Shown in pieces: positions 1 through 9,124 of a stretch of 64,000 nt of DNA. The position numbers and the translations under genes were made by a program. The DNA comes from Bacteroidales bacterium (GTDB lineage Bacteria > Bacteroidota > Bacteroidia > Bacteroidales > P3), in contig JAFRTM010000020.1 in the NCBI GenBank assembly GCA_017439185.1, positions 17,140 through 81,139 on the forward strand, given 5' to 3'. Numbering within the stretch: position 1 is the stretch's first letter; every line of letters starts with the position of its first letter. The notes under the pieces were generated by a model that was not told the DNA's origin, did not search any database, and saw only the letters and a list, made by a program, of their open reading frames with translations.

Positions 1-2821
1 GGCTCTTGATCACAAAACGGTCGTTGATGCCGTCGCCATTGGCGGTGATGACACTTGGAAACTGGAGGAAGTCCTGGACAACCATAATGGGAACCTCGAC
101 GCTGTCCTGGCATACGATGAGAGTTCCATTTTGGTCATAGTTGTCGGTATGAGCCAGGAGCTTGACGAGATAGGTGCCTGCCTTGGGATTGTTCCAAGTG
201 TAGTTGACGTCCTGATCCATGCTGTAATAGTAGCCGCCATCCTGGTCGTAGTAGATGGACCATTCGTAGATGTTGTTCGGCACCATAGGCTCGGTCTGGT
301 TGGTCAGCTGAACCGTGGGATTGAGAACTGTCGGATATTGCGGTTCCCATGTAAACTGAGCGTCGGGAGTGTAAAACGACCAAATGTACTGAGGCTTGGT
401 TATACTATCAACACAACCGAAGTCGGTAGTCACCACTTGAGTCACATCGAACAAGCCAGGAGAATATGTGTGGATCGGTCTGCGAGCTTGAGAGGTGAAG
501 CCATCACCGAAACGCCAGAGGAAGGAGTAGCCATAGGTAGAGGTGTCGAGGAACTGGACCTCGAACGGCGAGCAACCGGCTGCCGGCATAATATTGGTGG
601 TAAAGCCAGGGATTGGCATAGGCTTAGACTGAACAAGGACTGTGTCGGAAGCCTTACATGCCAGACCGTAGCGAGAGTTAGTCACGGTGACTATGTAGTT
701 GGTGTCGGTACTTAGGTTTGGAGTTGTATTGATCTGAACCGTAGTCTCGCCAAAAGGCAGCCACGAGTAGGAGAAGTCGCCGTCGTGAGGATCGGTGGCG
801 TCGAGCATAACGCTCAACGGGTCGCAAACAGCGGTGTCGGGGCCCAGATTAGGTTCGGGGACCCAAGCCGTCTTGATGAAAGTGTTGGTATCCCAAACGC
901 AGCCGAACTCGTCATAAACATGGACATCGAGTGGAAACTCACCGGCGGTGCCAGGAGTGGAGATGTAGGCGACGGAGTCATTTACGTTGTTACATACCAT
1001 TCCGACAGCGTCGGGAGACGGAGCCCAGCGAATTGAATCAATACCTACAATATATTCACAATTATGATTATTACTAACGCCACATATATCCAAAGACCAA
1101 CTAAATACCCAACCATTATCTCGTGACAAGTGATCACATATTTCAATCTCCCATGTACCATTCATCGGGCATCCTATCAGTTGAGAAAAATCATCTGCTG
1201 GCATATAATAGTTAATCTTTTCTTCGTGATTACTGGGTAATTTTGTTGAAAAGGTTTGTGTTCCACACGTTGAATCAGCATTAACATAAGGGGACGGAAT
1301 GGGATCAAAGTCATAGGTCACAGACACTTCATAGCCATTACTTGCAAGGTAATGAGGGGGTGCATTGGTAACTGTTGTCGTGGTATTAGCCGGGAGACCT
1401 GTAACTAATGTATAATCGGCATTGCGACTAAAACAATACTCTAAACCAACGCCAAACATATTTGCAACGGTATCACAATCACTCCCGTTATTCATATGGT
1501 CATACGATAGAAAAGAGGCACCCCCGTATGGGTAGCCAGTAAAGGTACCTCCTCCTCCACTAGTTCCTGACGGATAGCCACTAGGACTAGAATAATATTT
1601 CAAAACTGCTGTTCCTTGTGTAGGACACTTTAACTTCAAATCGTAGTCTCCCATATACGTATGCTCATAAGTCACACATACAGAACAGATATCAGCAGCG
1701 GATTGTATTGTTTTCCCTGCAGGAAATTCTGAAAATTCCACTGGAGCCGAATAACAATTAGCACTACCTGTTCCACATCGTGGTCCATCAGGAATAAATG
1801 TCCTACAATCATATGTTTTTGAGACTATATCACTTGGTTGCGGATCCAATTGGAGATCAGCCTCGACTATTGAATCGGATGATATCACCGTTTTTAACAA
1901 CAGACTATCATTATTACATATAGAAGCCAAATTGTCGGTTATAGAACGTATGGGATTACTGGCAACTCGAACTGTCACTGCCGCATTTACCAAAGATGTA
2001 CAACCTGCTTCATCAGTAATGTTTAATATAATGTCGTAACAAGTCCTATTTGGAAATTCATCAACTGAAAATACCGTTTCATTATTACCTTCCAATGAAC
2101 GTCCAGCTGATTCTTCCCAACTAAACGTTGAAGTTGCATCAGATGGATTGTAATAGCCTGTGGTATGTGTGTATATACCATAGCCCAATACTATAATACC
2201 TTCCCCAGCACATAAGTTTGCGCTTTTATAATAATCCGAGACCAACCCCGTTGTGCTATCAATTATCGGCACATCAACAAACACCCCCGTATCTGTTACT
2301 ATTCCATCTTTTATCTTATAAAATGTTTGTTCAATAACCGGTGTTATAAATTCACAAGGCTCGGCACACTCTGCTGCAACAACAAACCCTGCCCCAATAA
2401 ATTGATCATTATTAGTTTTATATCTTAGAGTTAACGCATTAGACGTGTTGTATCTTGATGTAAAGTAACGAGTATTTAATATATTTTGTCTATTATTTGC
2501 TCTTAGGATAATCGTTGCGTTAGTATCTGGACCATCATAAATATATAATGTATCCGTTGGATGAATGTCAAACTGATCAAAACGCAAAGACAGCCGACTA
2601 GGTGCATCACATGAATTCATTATAGTTATCCAATAATCAACACCTGCCGAATACTCGCCATTGGGGCCCGCACCATCATCATCTATTGCAAGTCCGACAG
2701 CTGGAATATCCACTGTATCACCACACGTTTCTGCATTTAGGATTGTGTGGACTAGACCCTGCGAATAGGCAATGCCCGAGAGGCAGAGGATGCTTACGAT
2801 AAATGTGATAATTTTTTTCAT
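1..2821 (-). CDS. T9SS type B cargo protein with CUB, P-domain and PKD regions (3' end off window)
   Basis: The ATG is at 2819-2821 and about 940 codons are readable before the left edge cuts the gene; I checked the frame at the start, near 1050 and near 60. Residues 1-20 form a signal peptide. Residues 27-155 look like a CUB domain. A proprotein-convertase P-like domain ends near residue 578 with the pattern NGTWEIEICDH then WSLDI. PKD-like repeats (FLWRFGDG near residue 770) follow. The last visible residues, PSVITANGDGINDRFVIKS, are the start of the gliding-motility/T9SS type B sorting domain, so the protein is probably exported across the outer membrane and anchored or released. The substrate is unknown. 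The 5' two thirds is clearly AT-richer than the 3' third. It starts 13 bases after the preceding gene and could be cotranscribed with the rnf operon. Confidence 0.8.
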   Translation of the reverse strand, partial: MKKIITFIVSILCLSGIAYSQGLVHTILNAETCGDTVDIPAVGLAIDDDGAGPNGEYSAGVDYWITIMNSCDAPSRLSLRFDQFDIHPTDTLYIYDGPDTNATIILRANNRQNILNTRYFTSRYNTSNALTLRYKTNNDQFIGAGFVVAAECAEPCEFITPVIEQTFYKIKDGIVTDTGVFVDVPIIDSTTGLVSDYYKSANLCAGEGIIVLGYGIYTHTTGYYNPSDATSTFSWEESAGRSLEGNNETVFSVDEFPNRTCYDIILNITDEAGCTSLVNAAVTVRVASNPIRSITDNLASICNNDSLLLKTVISSDSIVEADLQLDPQPSDIVSKTYDCRTFIPDGPRCGTGSANCYSAPVEFSEFPAGKTIQSAADICSVCVTYEHTYMGDYDLKLKCPTQGTAVLKYYSSPSGYPSGTSGGGGTFTGYPYGGASFLSYDHMNNGSDCDTVANMFGVGLEYCFSRNADYTLVTGLPANTTTTVTNAPPHYLASNGYEVSVTYDFDPIPSPYVNADSTCGTQTFSTKLPSNHEEKINYYMPADDFSQLIGCPMNGTWEIEICDHLSRDNGWVFSWSLDICGVSNNHNCEYIVGIDSIRWAPSPDAVGMVCNNVNDSVAYISTPGTAGEFPLDVHVYDEFGCVWDTNTFIKTAWVPEPNLGPDTAVCDPLSVMLDATDPHDGDFSYSWLPFGETTVQINTTPNLSTDTNYIVTVTNSRYGLACKASDTVLVQSKPMPIPGFTTNIMPAAGCSPFEVQFLDTSTYGYSFLWRFGDGFTSQARRPIHTYSPGLFDVTQVVTTDFGCVDSITKPQYIWSFYTPDAQFTWEPQYPTVLNPTVQLTNQTEPMVPNNIYEWSIYYDQDGGYYYSMDQDVNYTWNNPKAGTYLVKLLAHTDNYDQNGTLIVCQDSVEVPIMVVQDFLQFPSVITANGDGINDRFVIKS

Positions 2822-2833
2822 GGCTTTATATTT

Positions 2834-3280
2834 TTAATCTTTGTTTTTAACTTCGGCATCGGTACGCTTGAAAGTATCGCCAATAGAATAGACTCCGAGA
2901 TATTTATAGGTAGAATGCGGAGTGTGGAAATATATTGTACTATGATAGTTCTGATACTGGAACTCATCAAAGTTGTAGGCGTAATAGCTCAGCTTTGTGA
3001 GGTCAACCTGGAAGTTGTCCTTCGGATGCTCGCCAGTGCGCTTGAAGGTCAAGTCGCAGATGTTGTAAACCTTAGCCCCTGCCGGCACCTCGTTGGTAAG
3101 GAAGAACGAGTTTTTGGAGAAGGTGCAATACCAAGCTATCTTCGCTTCAGACATGCTGGAGAGCTTCACCATATTGTAGTTCACATGAGGAAGGACAATA
3201 TCCTTGCAGTCCTGAGCCTTCACAGAGAAACCCGTTGCCACCAAAGCGGCTATAGCCATTGCATATATAACTTTTTTCAT
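2834..3280 (-). CDS. small secreted protein of unknown function in the rnfA position
   Basis: This is a 148-residue protein that I do not recognise. I chose the ATG at 3280 (MKKVIYAMAIAALVATGFSV) because it opens a clean signal peptide ending near KAQ; a longer reading upstream only overlaps rnfE. The start codon overlaps the rnfE stop (ATGA), so translation is probably coupled. The mature part is rich in Tyr, Phe and Asn and has three Cys but no transmembrane helix, so it cannot replace RnfA, which has six. It may be an envelope protein that happens to sit at the operon end or one that works with the Rnf complex; nothing in the sequence decides this. Confidence 0.75.
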   Translation of the reverse strand: MKKVIYAMAIAALVATGFSVKAQDCKDIVLPHVNYNMVKLSSMSEAKIAWYCTFSKNSFFLTNEVPAGAKVYNICDLTFKRTGEHPKDNFQVDLTKLSYYAYNFDEFQYQNYHSTIYFHTPHSTYKYLGVYSIGDTFKRTDAEVKNKD

Positions 3281-3876
3281 GCTTTCGAAGTTTTTTTGTT
3301 TTGAATATATCTTACAAGCGCCATCAGCAGTCCCAAGCAGATGAAACCGCCCGGAGGGAGGATGAAGAGGAGCATGCCGTCGGCCTCGCCGATGAATTTC
3401 CAACCAAATACCGAGCCGGTGCCCAAGATCTCGCGGACCATGCCGACGAGTGTGAGAGCCCAGGTGAAACCGAGACCCATGAAGAGACCGTCGAGTGCGG
3501 AGTGCCAGATGTTGTTTTTAGAAGCGAAAGCCTCGGCACGGCCAAGAACGATGCAGTTCACCACGATGAGGGGGATGAAGAGTCCCAGAGTTTCATACAG
3601 AGCCGGCAAGAATCCTTGCATGACGAGCTGTACGATAGTTACGAATGTTGCGATAACCACTATGAACGCCGGAATTCTCACCTTGTCAGGTATAACGCTT
3701 TTCAGGAGAGAGATGACAATATTGGACATCAGCAACACAAAAGTGGTTGCGAGGCCCATACTCATACCGTTAACCGCCGACGTGGTCGTTGCCAAAGTGG
3801 GGCACATACCCAACACCAAGACCCATGTGGGGTTTTCCTTTATCAGACCATTTTTGATAATATCTTTAGCTTTCAT
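3277..3876 (-). CDS. rnfE: Rnf electron transport complex subunit E
   Basis: This 199-residue integral membrane protein has about six hydrophobic helices and the NPTWVLVLGMCPTLA opening typical of RnfE/NqrD. In the Rnf complex RnfE pairs with RnfA in the membrane, and together they hold an iron-sulfur centre that passes electrons between the cytoplasmic and outer faces; the complex couples ferredoxin oxidation to NAD reduction and ion pumping. The gene lies 12 bases after rnfG and overlaps the next small gene by four bases. Family and length fit well. The unusual point is that no rnfA follows it. Confidence 0.93.
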   Translation of the reverse strand: MKAKDIIKNGLIKENPTWVLVLGMCPTLATTTSAVNGMSMGLATTFVLLMSNIVISLLKSVIPDKVRIPAFIVVIATFVTIVQLVMQGFLPALYETLGLFIPLIVVNCIVLGRAEAFASKNNIWHSALDGLFMGLGFTWALTLVGMVREILGTGSVFGWKFIGEADGMLLFILPPGGFICLGLLMALVRYIQNKKTSKA

Positions 3877-3888
3877 ATTTCTAGATGT

Positions 3889-4455
3889 TTATTGTTCAAC
3901 AACGACCTTGTAAGCCTTATAAGCCTCGTCCAAAGCGCCACAGAAAGCGCGAGAAGTAATGGTGGAGCCACTTATGGCATCGACCTCACCTCCGTCTTTC
4001 TTCACGGTAAGTTTAGACTCGCCAGGATTCTTGCCGACCACACAGCCCTTTCCGCCGTTCTGGAACCAAGTGTCGGCCTTTGCACCGAGACCGGGAGTTT
4101 CGGCAGTTTCCAATATGCTGTATCCGACAATGGTGCCAGCCATATCGAAACCATACATAACTTTCAACCTTCCGCCAAAGCCTTTGTCGCTGAACGACTC
4201 GACGGCCACGCCGACCAACTCGCCAGCGTCGTTAAATGCCTTGTGGCACATATAACCGTTCACCGTCAGAGTGTCGGTTTTCGCGAATTCCGGCAACACC
4301 GCCTTGATAGCCTCTTCGGTTTTTGCCTTCTGCGCATTTTCTATAGGCTCTTCAGTTACCACTTTCACGAGAGCGAGCAGCCCCGCCGCCACCACGGCGA
4401 TAACCGTAAGCGACAGGAACATATTGAGTAGGCTTGACTTTGCTTTCTTTGCCAT
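3889..4455 (-). CDS. rnfG: Rnf electron transport complex subunit G (FMN-carrying)
   Basis: This 188-residue protein has one N-terminal membrane anchor (about residues 10-32) and an FMN-binding domain outside the membrane. The covalent flavin site is visible as DAISGSTITS at residues 159-168, with Thr165 the expected FMN-carrying residue. RnfG relays electrons on the periplasmic side between RnfD and the membrane subunits. The length and the motif match the family. It sits in the order B-C-D-G-E with short gaps, consistent with one transcript. Confidence 0.95.
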   Translation of the reverse strand: MAKKAKSSLLNMFLSLTVIAVVAAGLLALVKVVTEEPIENAQKAKTEEAIKAVLPEFAKTDTLTVNGYMCHKAFNDAGELVGVAVESFSDKGFGGRLKVMYGFDMAGTIVGYSILETAETPGLGAKADTWFQNGGKGCVVGKNPGESKLTVKKDGGEVDAISGSTITSRAFCGALDEAYKAYKVVVEQ

Positions 4456-4495
4456 AATATTAATAATATATGTATTCTTTAATTATATATCTTAC

Positions 4496-5488
4496 TTATT
4501 TTGCGAAGCGTTTAGGCTTGATGTAACGGTTGATGAGAGGAGTCACGGCGTTCATCAGAAGGATTGCGAAGGAGACACCTTCGGGATAAGCACCCCAGTT
4601 ACGGATGATGATGGTGAGCAGTCCACAACCGAAACCGAACAGCAACTGTCCCCATTTCGACATCGGGGAAGTAACCATATCGGTAGCCATAAAGCAGGCA
4701 CCGAGGAGCAGACCGCCGGTGAGGATGGTTGTCAACGGGTCAACGAACTTCTCGGGATTCACCAACCATAAGATACCACTGAATATGGCAGCGGTGAGGA
4801 TGAACGACACGGGAATATGCCATGTGATGACCTTCCTACATAGGAGGTATATAGCACCTATGATAATAGCCAATGCACAAACCTCGCCGAACGAGCCACC
4901 GATGTGGCCGAGGAATATGTTGAGGAGCGACGGCATATCGTTGCTTGCCATTATGTCGCTTAGCTTCTGACCATTCATGAGTCCTTCCTTGATCACTCCC
5001 AGGGGAGTTGCACCAGTGGTAGTGTCGAGACTCATCGGGAACCATTTCCCGACGGTGGGCCAGGTAGTCATCTGGACCGGGAACGAGATGAGGAGAAACA
5101 CACGTCCCACAAGAGCCGGGTTGAAGGGGTTCTTGCCCAATCCGCCGAAACTCATCTTGCCGATTCCAATAGCCACCAACGCACCAATCGCCACGATCCA
5201 TATCATAGAGGCGGTTGCCGGCACGTTAAACGCAAGGAGCAATCCCGTGACAATCGCCGAGCCATCCCACAAGGTGGTTGGCACCTTCATGATAAACTTT
5301 TCTATAAGCCACTGGAAAAGGCAGCAGCAGGCCACCGACACAAGACTTATCAGCAGTGCATTGAGTCCGAAATAGGCGATGCCCACGAGCAACATCGGCA
5401 CCAGCGCCAAGTTTACGCGCCACATAATTTTCTTGGTGCTCTCGTCGCTGTGGACGTGTGGGGAACCAGATATGCTAAGAGGTTTCAT
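4496..5488 (-). CDS. rnfD: Rnf electron transport complex subunit D
   Basis: This 330-residue multi-spanning membrane protein carries the covalent FMN motif DTTTGATPL at residues 155-163, with Thr161 the likely flavinylated residue. Other family marks are GKMSFGGLGKNPFNPALVGR near residues 110-129 and FMATDMVTSP near the C-terminus. RnfD works with RnfG in the membrane part of the ferredoxin:NAD oxidoreductase and is related to NqrB. It lies 40 bases upstream of rnfG and about 50 bases after rnfC in the same leftward operon. Confidence 0.95.
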   Translation of the reverse strand: MKPLSISGSPHVHSDESTKKIMWRVNLALVPMLLVGIAYFGLNALLISLVSVACCCLFQWLIEKFIMKVPTTLWDGSAIVTGLLLAFNVPATASMIWIVAIGALVAIGIGKMSFGGLGKNPFNPALVGRVFLLISFPVQMTTWPTVGKWFPMSLDTTTGATPLGVIKEGLMNGQKLSDIMASNDMPSLLNIFLGHIGGSFGEVCALAIIIGAIYLLCRKVITWHIPVSFILTAAIFSGILWLVNPEKFVDPLTTILTGGLLLGACFMATDMVTSPMSKWGQLLFGFGCGLLTIIIRNWGAYPEGVSFAILLMNAVTPLINRYIKPKRFAK

Positions 5489-5537
5489 ATTTGTTATATT
5501 TGTTTTACTTCGTTGTTATATTTATTTGTCACCAATT

Positions 5538-6872
5538 TTAACGTTTCTGCTTGGCAGCCAATATGCCACGGTATTTGTTCTTGCCCAGACGGATCTCGTC
5601 GGTGAGAGGCTTGTTGGCCGGGCAGGAGAAGAAGCAGCAACCACACTCGATGCAGTCGAGAATATTGTTCTTGCCAGCCTCCTCGAAACGGCCGTTCTTC
5701 ACCAAAGAGCTGAACAGATAAGGTTCCAGACCCATCGGGCAGGCGTTCATACATTTTCCGCAGCGAATGCAATTGGTCTCCGTATTACGGCAGGCCTCGC
5801 TCTCGTCAAACACCAAAACGCTTGAAGCACCTTTAGTGGTGGGCGCGTCGAGGTTGCACACAGCTTTACCCATCATAGGGCCACCACTGATAACCTTACC
5901 GGTATTCTCCGGGAGTTCGCCAATGGAATGCTTTATAATATCGTTATAGGTTATACCGATACGCACCTGATAGTTGTGCTGGCTGGGAAGTTTCTTTCCG
6001 GTAACAGTGAGTATGTTCTCAATGAGCGGTTTGTTTTTCTGAATAGCCTCATACACCGCAAACGTGGTGCCGACATTGCTTACCACGCAACCCACATCGA
6101 TAGGGAGTTTGCCGCTGGGGACTTTTCTGCCGGTCACCGCATTGATGAGCTGTTTTTCTGCTCCCTGCGGATATTTGAGTTTCAGAGGCACCACTTCGAT
6201 ACCCTGGAACTTGGCGGCCATCTCACGCATAACGCGAATCGGCTCGGGCTTGTTGTTTTCGATACCGATATAGGCACAAGGGACACCCAATGCCTTGCGC
6301 AGGATGGAGATGCCAATGCAGATTTCTTCGGCGTGCTCGAGCATCACGCGGTGGTCAGAGGTCAGATAGGGTTCGCATTCCACTGCGTTGATGATAAGAT
6401 ACTCGGCCTTTTTGCCGTCGGGAACGCTGTATTTTATATGAGCCGGGAAGGTAGCGCCGCCCAAACCGACGATACCCATCTCCTTGAGTTTGGCCACAAT
6501 CTCTTTGGGCTCGAGGTTGCACTCGCGCTTGATATCGGGTGTACGGTCGATTGATTCCATCCACTCGTCGCCTTCGACATCAATATAGATTGCCGGTTTG
6601 GCCAGGCCGAAGGGGTCTTTGCAAGTGTCAATCTTGGTAACCGTGCCGGAAACCGGAGAATGGACATTGGCGCACATAAAAGCCTGAGCCTCGCCAATGA
6701 GTTGCCCAACTTTCACCTTATCGCCCTTAGCCACTACCGGTGTTGCCGGAGCGCCAAGGTGCTGGTTCATTAACACCACCACTTTCTCAGGCAGGGGCAT
6801 CTGCTCGATCACTGCCTCGGTTGAAATCTTGTTGTCGTGCGGGTGAACGCCACCCATTGCAAATGTCTTCAT
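5538..6872 (-). CDS. rnfC: Rnf electron transport complex subunit C (NADH and 4Fe-4S binding)
   Basis: This 444-residue cytoplasmic subunit has an N-terminal barrel-sandwich part, the NAD(H)/FMN site GIVGLGGATFP at residues 133-143, and a C-terminal ferredoxin domain with two clusters: Cys368, 371, 374, 378, and a second CIECGCCFFSCP cluster at Cys407-417. RnfC is where NAD meets the complex. The start is one base after the rnfB stop, so the two are almost certainly cotranslated. The length agrees with Bacteroidota RnfC. Confidence 0.96.
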   Translation of the reverse strand: MKTFAMGGVHPHDNKISTEAVIEQMPLPEKVVVLMNQHLGAPATPVVAKGDKVKVGQLIGEAQAFMCANVHSPVSGTVTKIDTCKDPFGLAKPAIYIDVEGDEWMESIDRTPDIKRECNLEPKEIVAKLKEMGIVGLGGATFPAHIKYSVPDGKKAEYLIINAVECEPYLTSDHRVMLEHAEEICIGISILRKALGVPCAYIGIENNKPEPIRVMREMAAKFQGIEVVPLKLKYPQGAEKQLINAVTGRKVPSGKLPIDVGCVVSNVGTTFAVYEAIQKNKPLIENILTVTGKKLPSQHNYQVRIGITYNDIIKHSIGELPENTGKVISGGPMMGKAVCNLDAPTTKGASSVLVFDESEACRNTETNCIRCGKCMNACPMGLEPYLFSSLVKNGRFEEAGKNNILDCIECGCCFFSCPANKPLTDEIRLGKNKYRGILAAKQKR

Positions 6873-6873
6873 A

Positions 6874-7806
6874 TCAATTAGTATGTGGCAAGTTGTTATT
6901 CAATTCTACTTTTTCGGCCATCGGTGCGACAGATTCCGTTATTGTAGCCTTCGGTGCATTGAGTTCCTCGGCGGGCTTCGGTTTCACCGGAGTGAAGTTC
7001 TCCGCGACCATTGCGCCAGTAGGACACTCGTTAACACATTTACCGCAGGCAATACAAACGGTGTAGTCAACGTATGCCAAATTATTTTCAATCTTTATAG
7101 CTTCTTTAGGACAAACCTTGGCGCATTTTCCGCAGCCTATGCAAGCATTGTCGCAAGTCTTGCGGGCCATGGCACCCTTTTCCTTATTTACGCAATTCAC
7201 ATAAACCCTACGGTTTTTCCTGCCCTTGTTGCGAAGTTCGATAATACCACGGGGGCAAGCCTTGACACAGGCGCCGCAGGCGGTACATTTCTCTTCATCC
7301 ACCAAAGGAGCACCGGTCACTGGATCCATGGACAGAGCATCGAACTGACAAGCAGCCGCACAGTTTCCGAGACCGAGGCAACCAAAAGCACAGCCGTTCT
7401 CGCCCATGTACAAGCTGCCCGCGAAGGAGCAATCCTTGAGACCATCGTACCGTACTTGACGTCTCTCGCCAGTGAAACATGCCGCACATCTGACAACAGC
7501 CACCTGCGGCTCAGACGCTTCAGCAGTCTGACCGAGGAGAGCCGCAACCTTTTCCATTACCGCATTACCGCCGGCAGGGCATTTGAGGCCTTCCATATTG
7601 CCTTGTTTCACGAACGCCTCGGCAAGGGCACGGCAGCCAGCCTTGCCGCAACCGCCACAATTGGCGCCGGGCAACACTTCGGCAATCTCATCAATGAGGG
7701 GATCTTCCACCACTTTGAACTTCTGCGCTACGAAGTACAGCACAACAGCGAACACTATTCCTAGTATTCCGAGTACTGCTACAGCTAAAAGAATTTGCGT
7801 TGTCAT
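6874..7806 (-). CDS. rnfB: Rnf electron transport complex subunit B (polyferredoxin)
   Basis: This 310-residue subunit has an N-terminal membrane helix (about residues 5-27), a 4Fe-4S binding domain with CGGCGKAGC at residues 50-58 and a fourth Cys near 76, and then several ferredoxin-type CxxCxxCxxxCP clusters (near residues 139-153, 174-184, 222-232 and 251-261). It is the expected entry point for electrons from reduced ferredoxin. It is the first gene of the operon and has a Bacteroidota-type promoter element about 50 bases upstream. The C-terminal tail after residue 270 is rich in Pro, Lys and Glu. Confidence 0.96.
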   Translation of the reverse strand: MTTQILLAVAVLGILGIVFAVVLYFVAQKFKVVEDPLIDEIAEVLPGANCGGCGKAGCRALAEAFVKQGNMEGLKCPAGGNAVMEKVAALLGQTAEASEPQVAVVRCAACFTGERRQVRYDGLKDCSFAGSLYMGENGCAFGCLGLGNCAAACQFDALSMDPVTGAPLVDEEKCTACGACVKACPRGIIELRNKGRKNRRVYVNCVNKEKGAMARKTCDNACIGCGKCAKVCPKEAIKIENNLAYVDYTVCIACGKCVNECPTGAMVAENFTPVKPKPAEELNAPKATITESVAPMAEKVELNNNLPHTN

Positions 7807-7858
7807 TTCTCTTTAATTATCAATATTTTCGTTTTGTGGATAATCTTTATTCGAATTG

Positions 7859-7866
7859 CAAAGATA
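7859..7866 (-). promoter_or_regulatory. -7 element of the rnf operon promoter
   Basis: Read leftwards this is TATCTTTG, an exact match to the Bacteroidota TAnnTTTG element, followed by C as is common. It lies 53 bases before the rnfB start in a 246-base gap between divergent genes. I see no clear -33 TTTG. The rest of the gap is AT-rich with no open frame. Confidence 0.6.
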
Positions 7867-8052
7867 CGAATTTTATTTATATTTATGAATATAAAATATA
7901 AAAAGATTTGAAAAGTTATCAACACACCTATGATTCTCAACGATTTACATATTGAAAAAAAATCTCATTCCAATAGTTTTTTTAATACATTTCCGCTTAT
8001 GCCATACAATATTTCAAAACTCATTACGTTATTTTAATCGAAAATCAAGGCA

Positions 8053-8529
8053 ATGATTTACAGCGACCGATACAAAAGTCCTATGGGAGAAATTGTGCTG
8101 GCCAGCGACGGTTTGCACCTCACCGGTTTATATTTTATAGGGAACCGGTTTACGCCGCCCGAGCTTGAACTAATTACTCCCAACCATACTCTCGACATAT
8201 TTCACATGACATTTGAATGGCTGGACACATATTTCGGAGGCAGAATCCCCACCAGCAAACCAATGCTACTGCCCGCCGGCAGTCCATTTCAACTTGCCGT
8301 GTGGAGCCATTTAATGGAAATACCTTATGGGACGACGATTTCGTACGGAAGTCTTGCACAGGAATTGGGGACAAAGTCGGCTCGGGCTGTCGGTTCTGCA
8401 GTTGGGAGAAACCCGATATCGCTAATCATTCCGTGCCACCGAGTCATCAACGCCAACGGGGAGATTGGCGGCTACGCTTGCGGGACAGAGTTGAAATGCA
8501 GACTACTGAAGTTGGAGAAAGCAATCTAA
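8053..8529 (+). CDS. ogt: methylated-DNA-protein cysteine alkyltransferase
   Basis: This 158-residue DNA repair protein takes the methyl or alkyl group from O6-alkylguanine onto its own cysteine. The signature IPCHRV is at residues 126-131, with Cys128 the acceptor; the preceding SARAVGSAVGRNP (109-121) contains the Arg finger that flips the base. It has the short form of the family, with a brief N-terminal domain and no AdaA-like zinc or AraC parts. The gene stands divergently from the rnf operon and is followed by a promoter for the next gene, so it may be transcribed alone. Confidence 0.95.
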   Translation: MIYSDRYKSPMGEIVLASDGLHLTGLYFIGNRFTPPELELITPNHTLDIFHMTFEWLDTYFGGRIPTSKPMLLPAGSPFQLAVWSHLMEIPYGTTISYGSLAQELGTKSARAVGSAVGRNPISLIIPCHRVINANGEIGGYACGTELKCRLLKLEKAI

Positions 8530-8571
8530 GCTTTCTTTTTTATTTTTTTCCATAATTAAATATTTTTTTTG

Positions 8572-8579
8572 TATATTTG
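8572..8579 (+). promoter_or_regulatory. -7 element upstream of the DUF2147 gene
   Basis: TATATTTG matches TAnnTTTG and is followed by C. It lies about 70 bases before the start at 8650, behind a T-rich stretch that could end the alkyltransferase transcript. Confidence 0.5.
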
Positions 8580-8649
8580 CATTTTTATGTCCTAAATGCC
8601 GATTGTAACAATTGACTAATTAACAGTACAAAAAGAGACAAAAGAAACG

Positions 8650-9108
8650 ATGGTGAGAATCCTAATATTGCTACTGACTACATTTTTCAGCATATCTATT
8701 GGCGTCGCACCAACCATGATGAACGACAATGGGGACAATATAGTCGGACACTACGAAGGATGGCACGGAAAGGAGCACTTCAAGACCAAGATAGTGAAGC
8801 TGACCGACGGCACTTACCGCTGTCATATAACCTGGTCGGAATTCATAATGGACAAAAACGGCAAGAAACGCCTGGACACGAAGAATCCCGATAAAAGGCT
8901 AAGACAAAAAGCGCTCGACGAAATTGTAATATTTTCCGGCCTAAGATACGACAAGGCGGCGAAAGAATGGAACGGAGCCCGGATTTATGACCCGAGAAGT
9001 GGATGTAGTTTTAAGATGAACGCCAAATTTATGGATGACGGACGGTTGAGGATAAACGGGAGTGTGATGGGAATCAGCGAGAAGGTGTATTGGAAAAAGA
9101 TAAAATAG
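8650..9108 (+). CDS. DUF2147-like secreted protein
   Basis: The 152-residue product begins with a signal peptide (about residues 1-20) and then follows the DUF2147 pattern: an opening NIVGHYEGWHGKEHFKTK, a central part listing a basic KNGKKRLDTKNPDKRLR stretch, and a closing RLRINGSVMGISEKVYWKK. DUF2147 proteins are small beta-rich envelope proteins of unknown role. The kinase gene starts 16 bases downstream, so the two probably share a transcript. The assignment rests on pattern recognition only. Confidence 0.7.
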   Translation: MVRILILLLTTFFSISIGVAPTMMNDNGDNIVGHYEGWHGKEHFKTKIVKLTDGTYRCHITWSEFIMDKNGKKRLDTKNPDKRLRQKALDEIVIFSGLRYDKAAKEWNGARIYDPRSGCSFKMNAKFMDDGRLRINGSVMGISEKVYWKKIK

Positions 9109-9124
9109 AGAGAGCAGACGGGCG

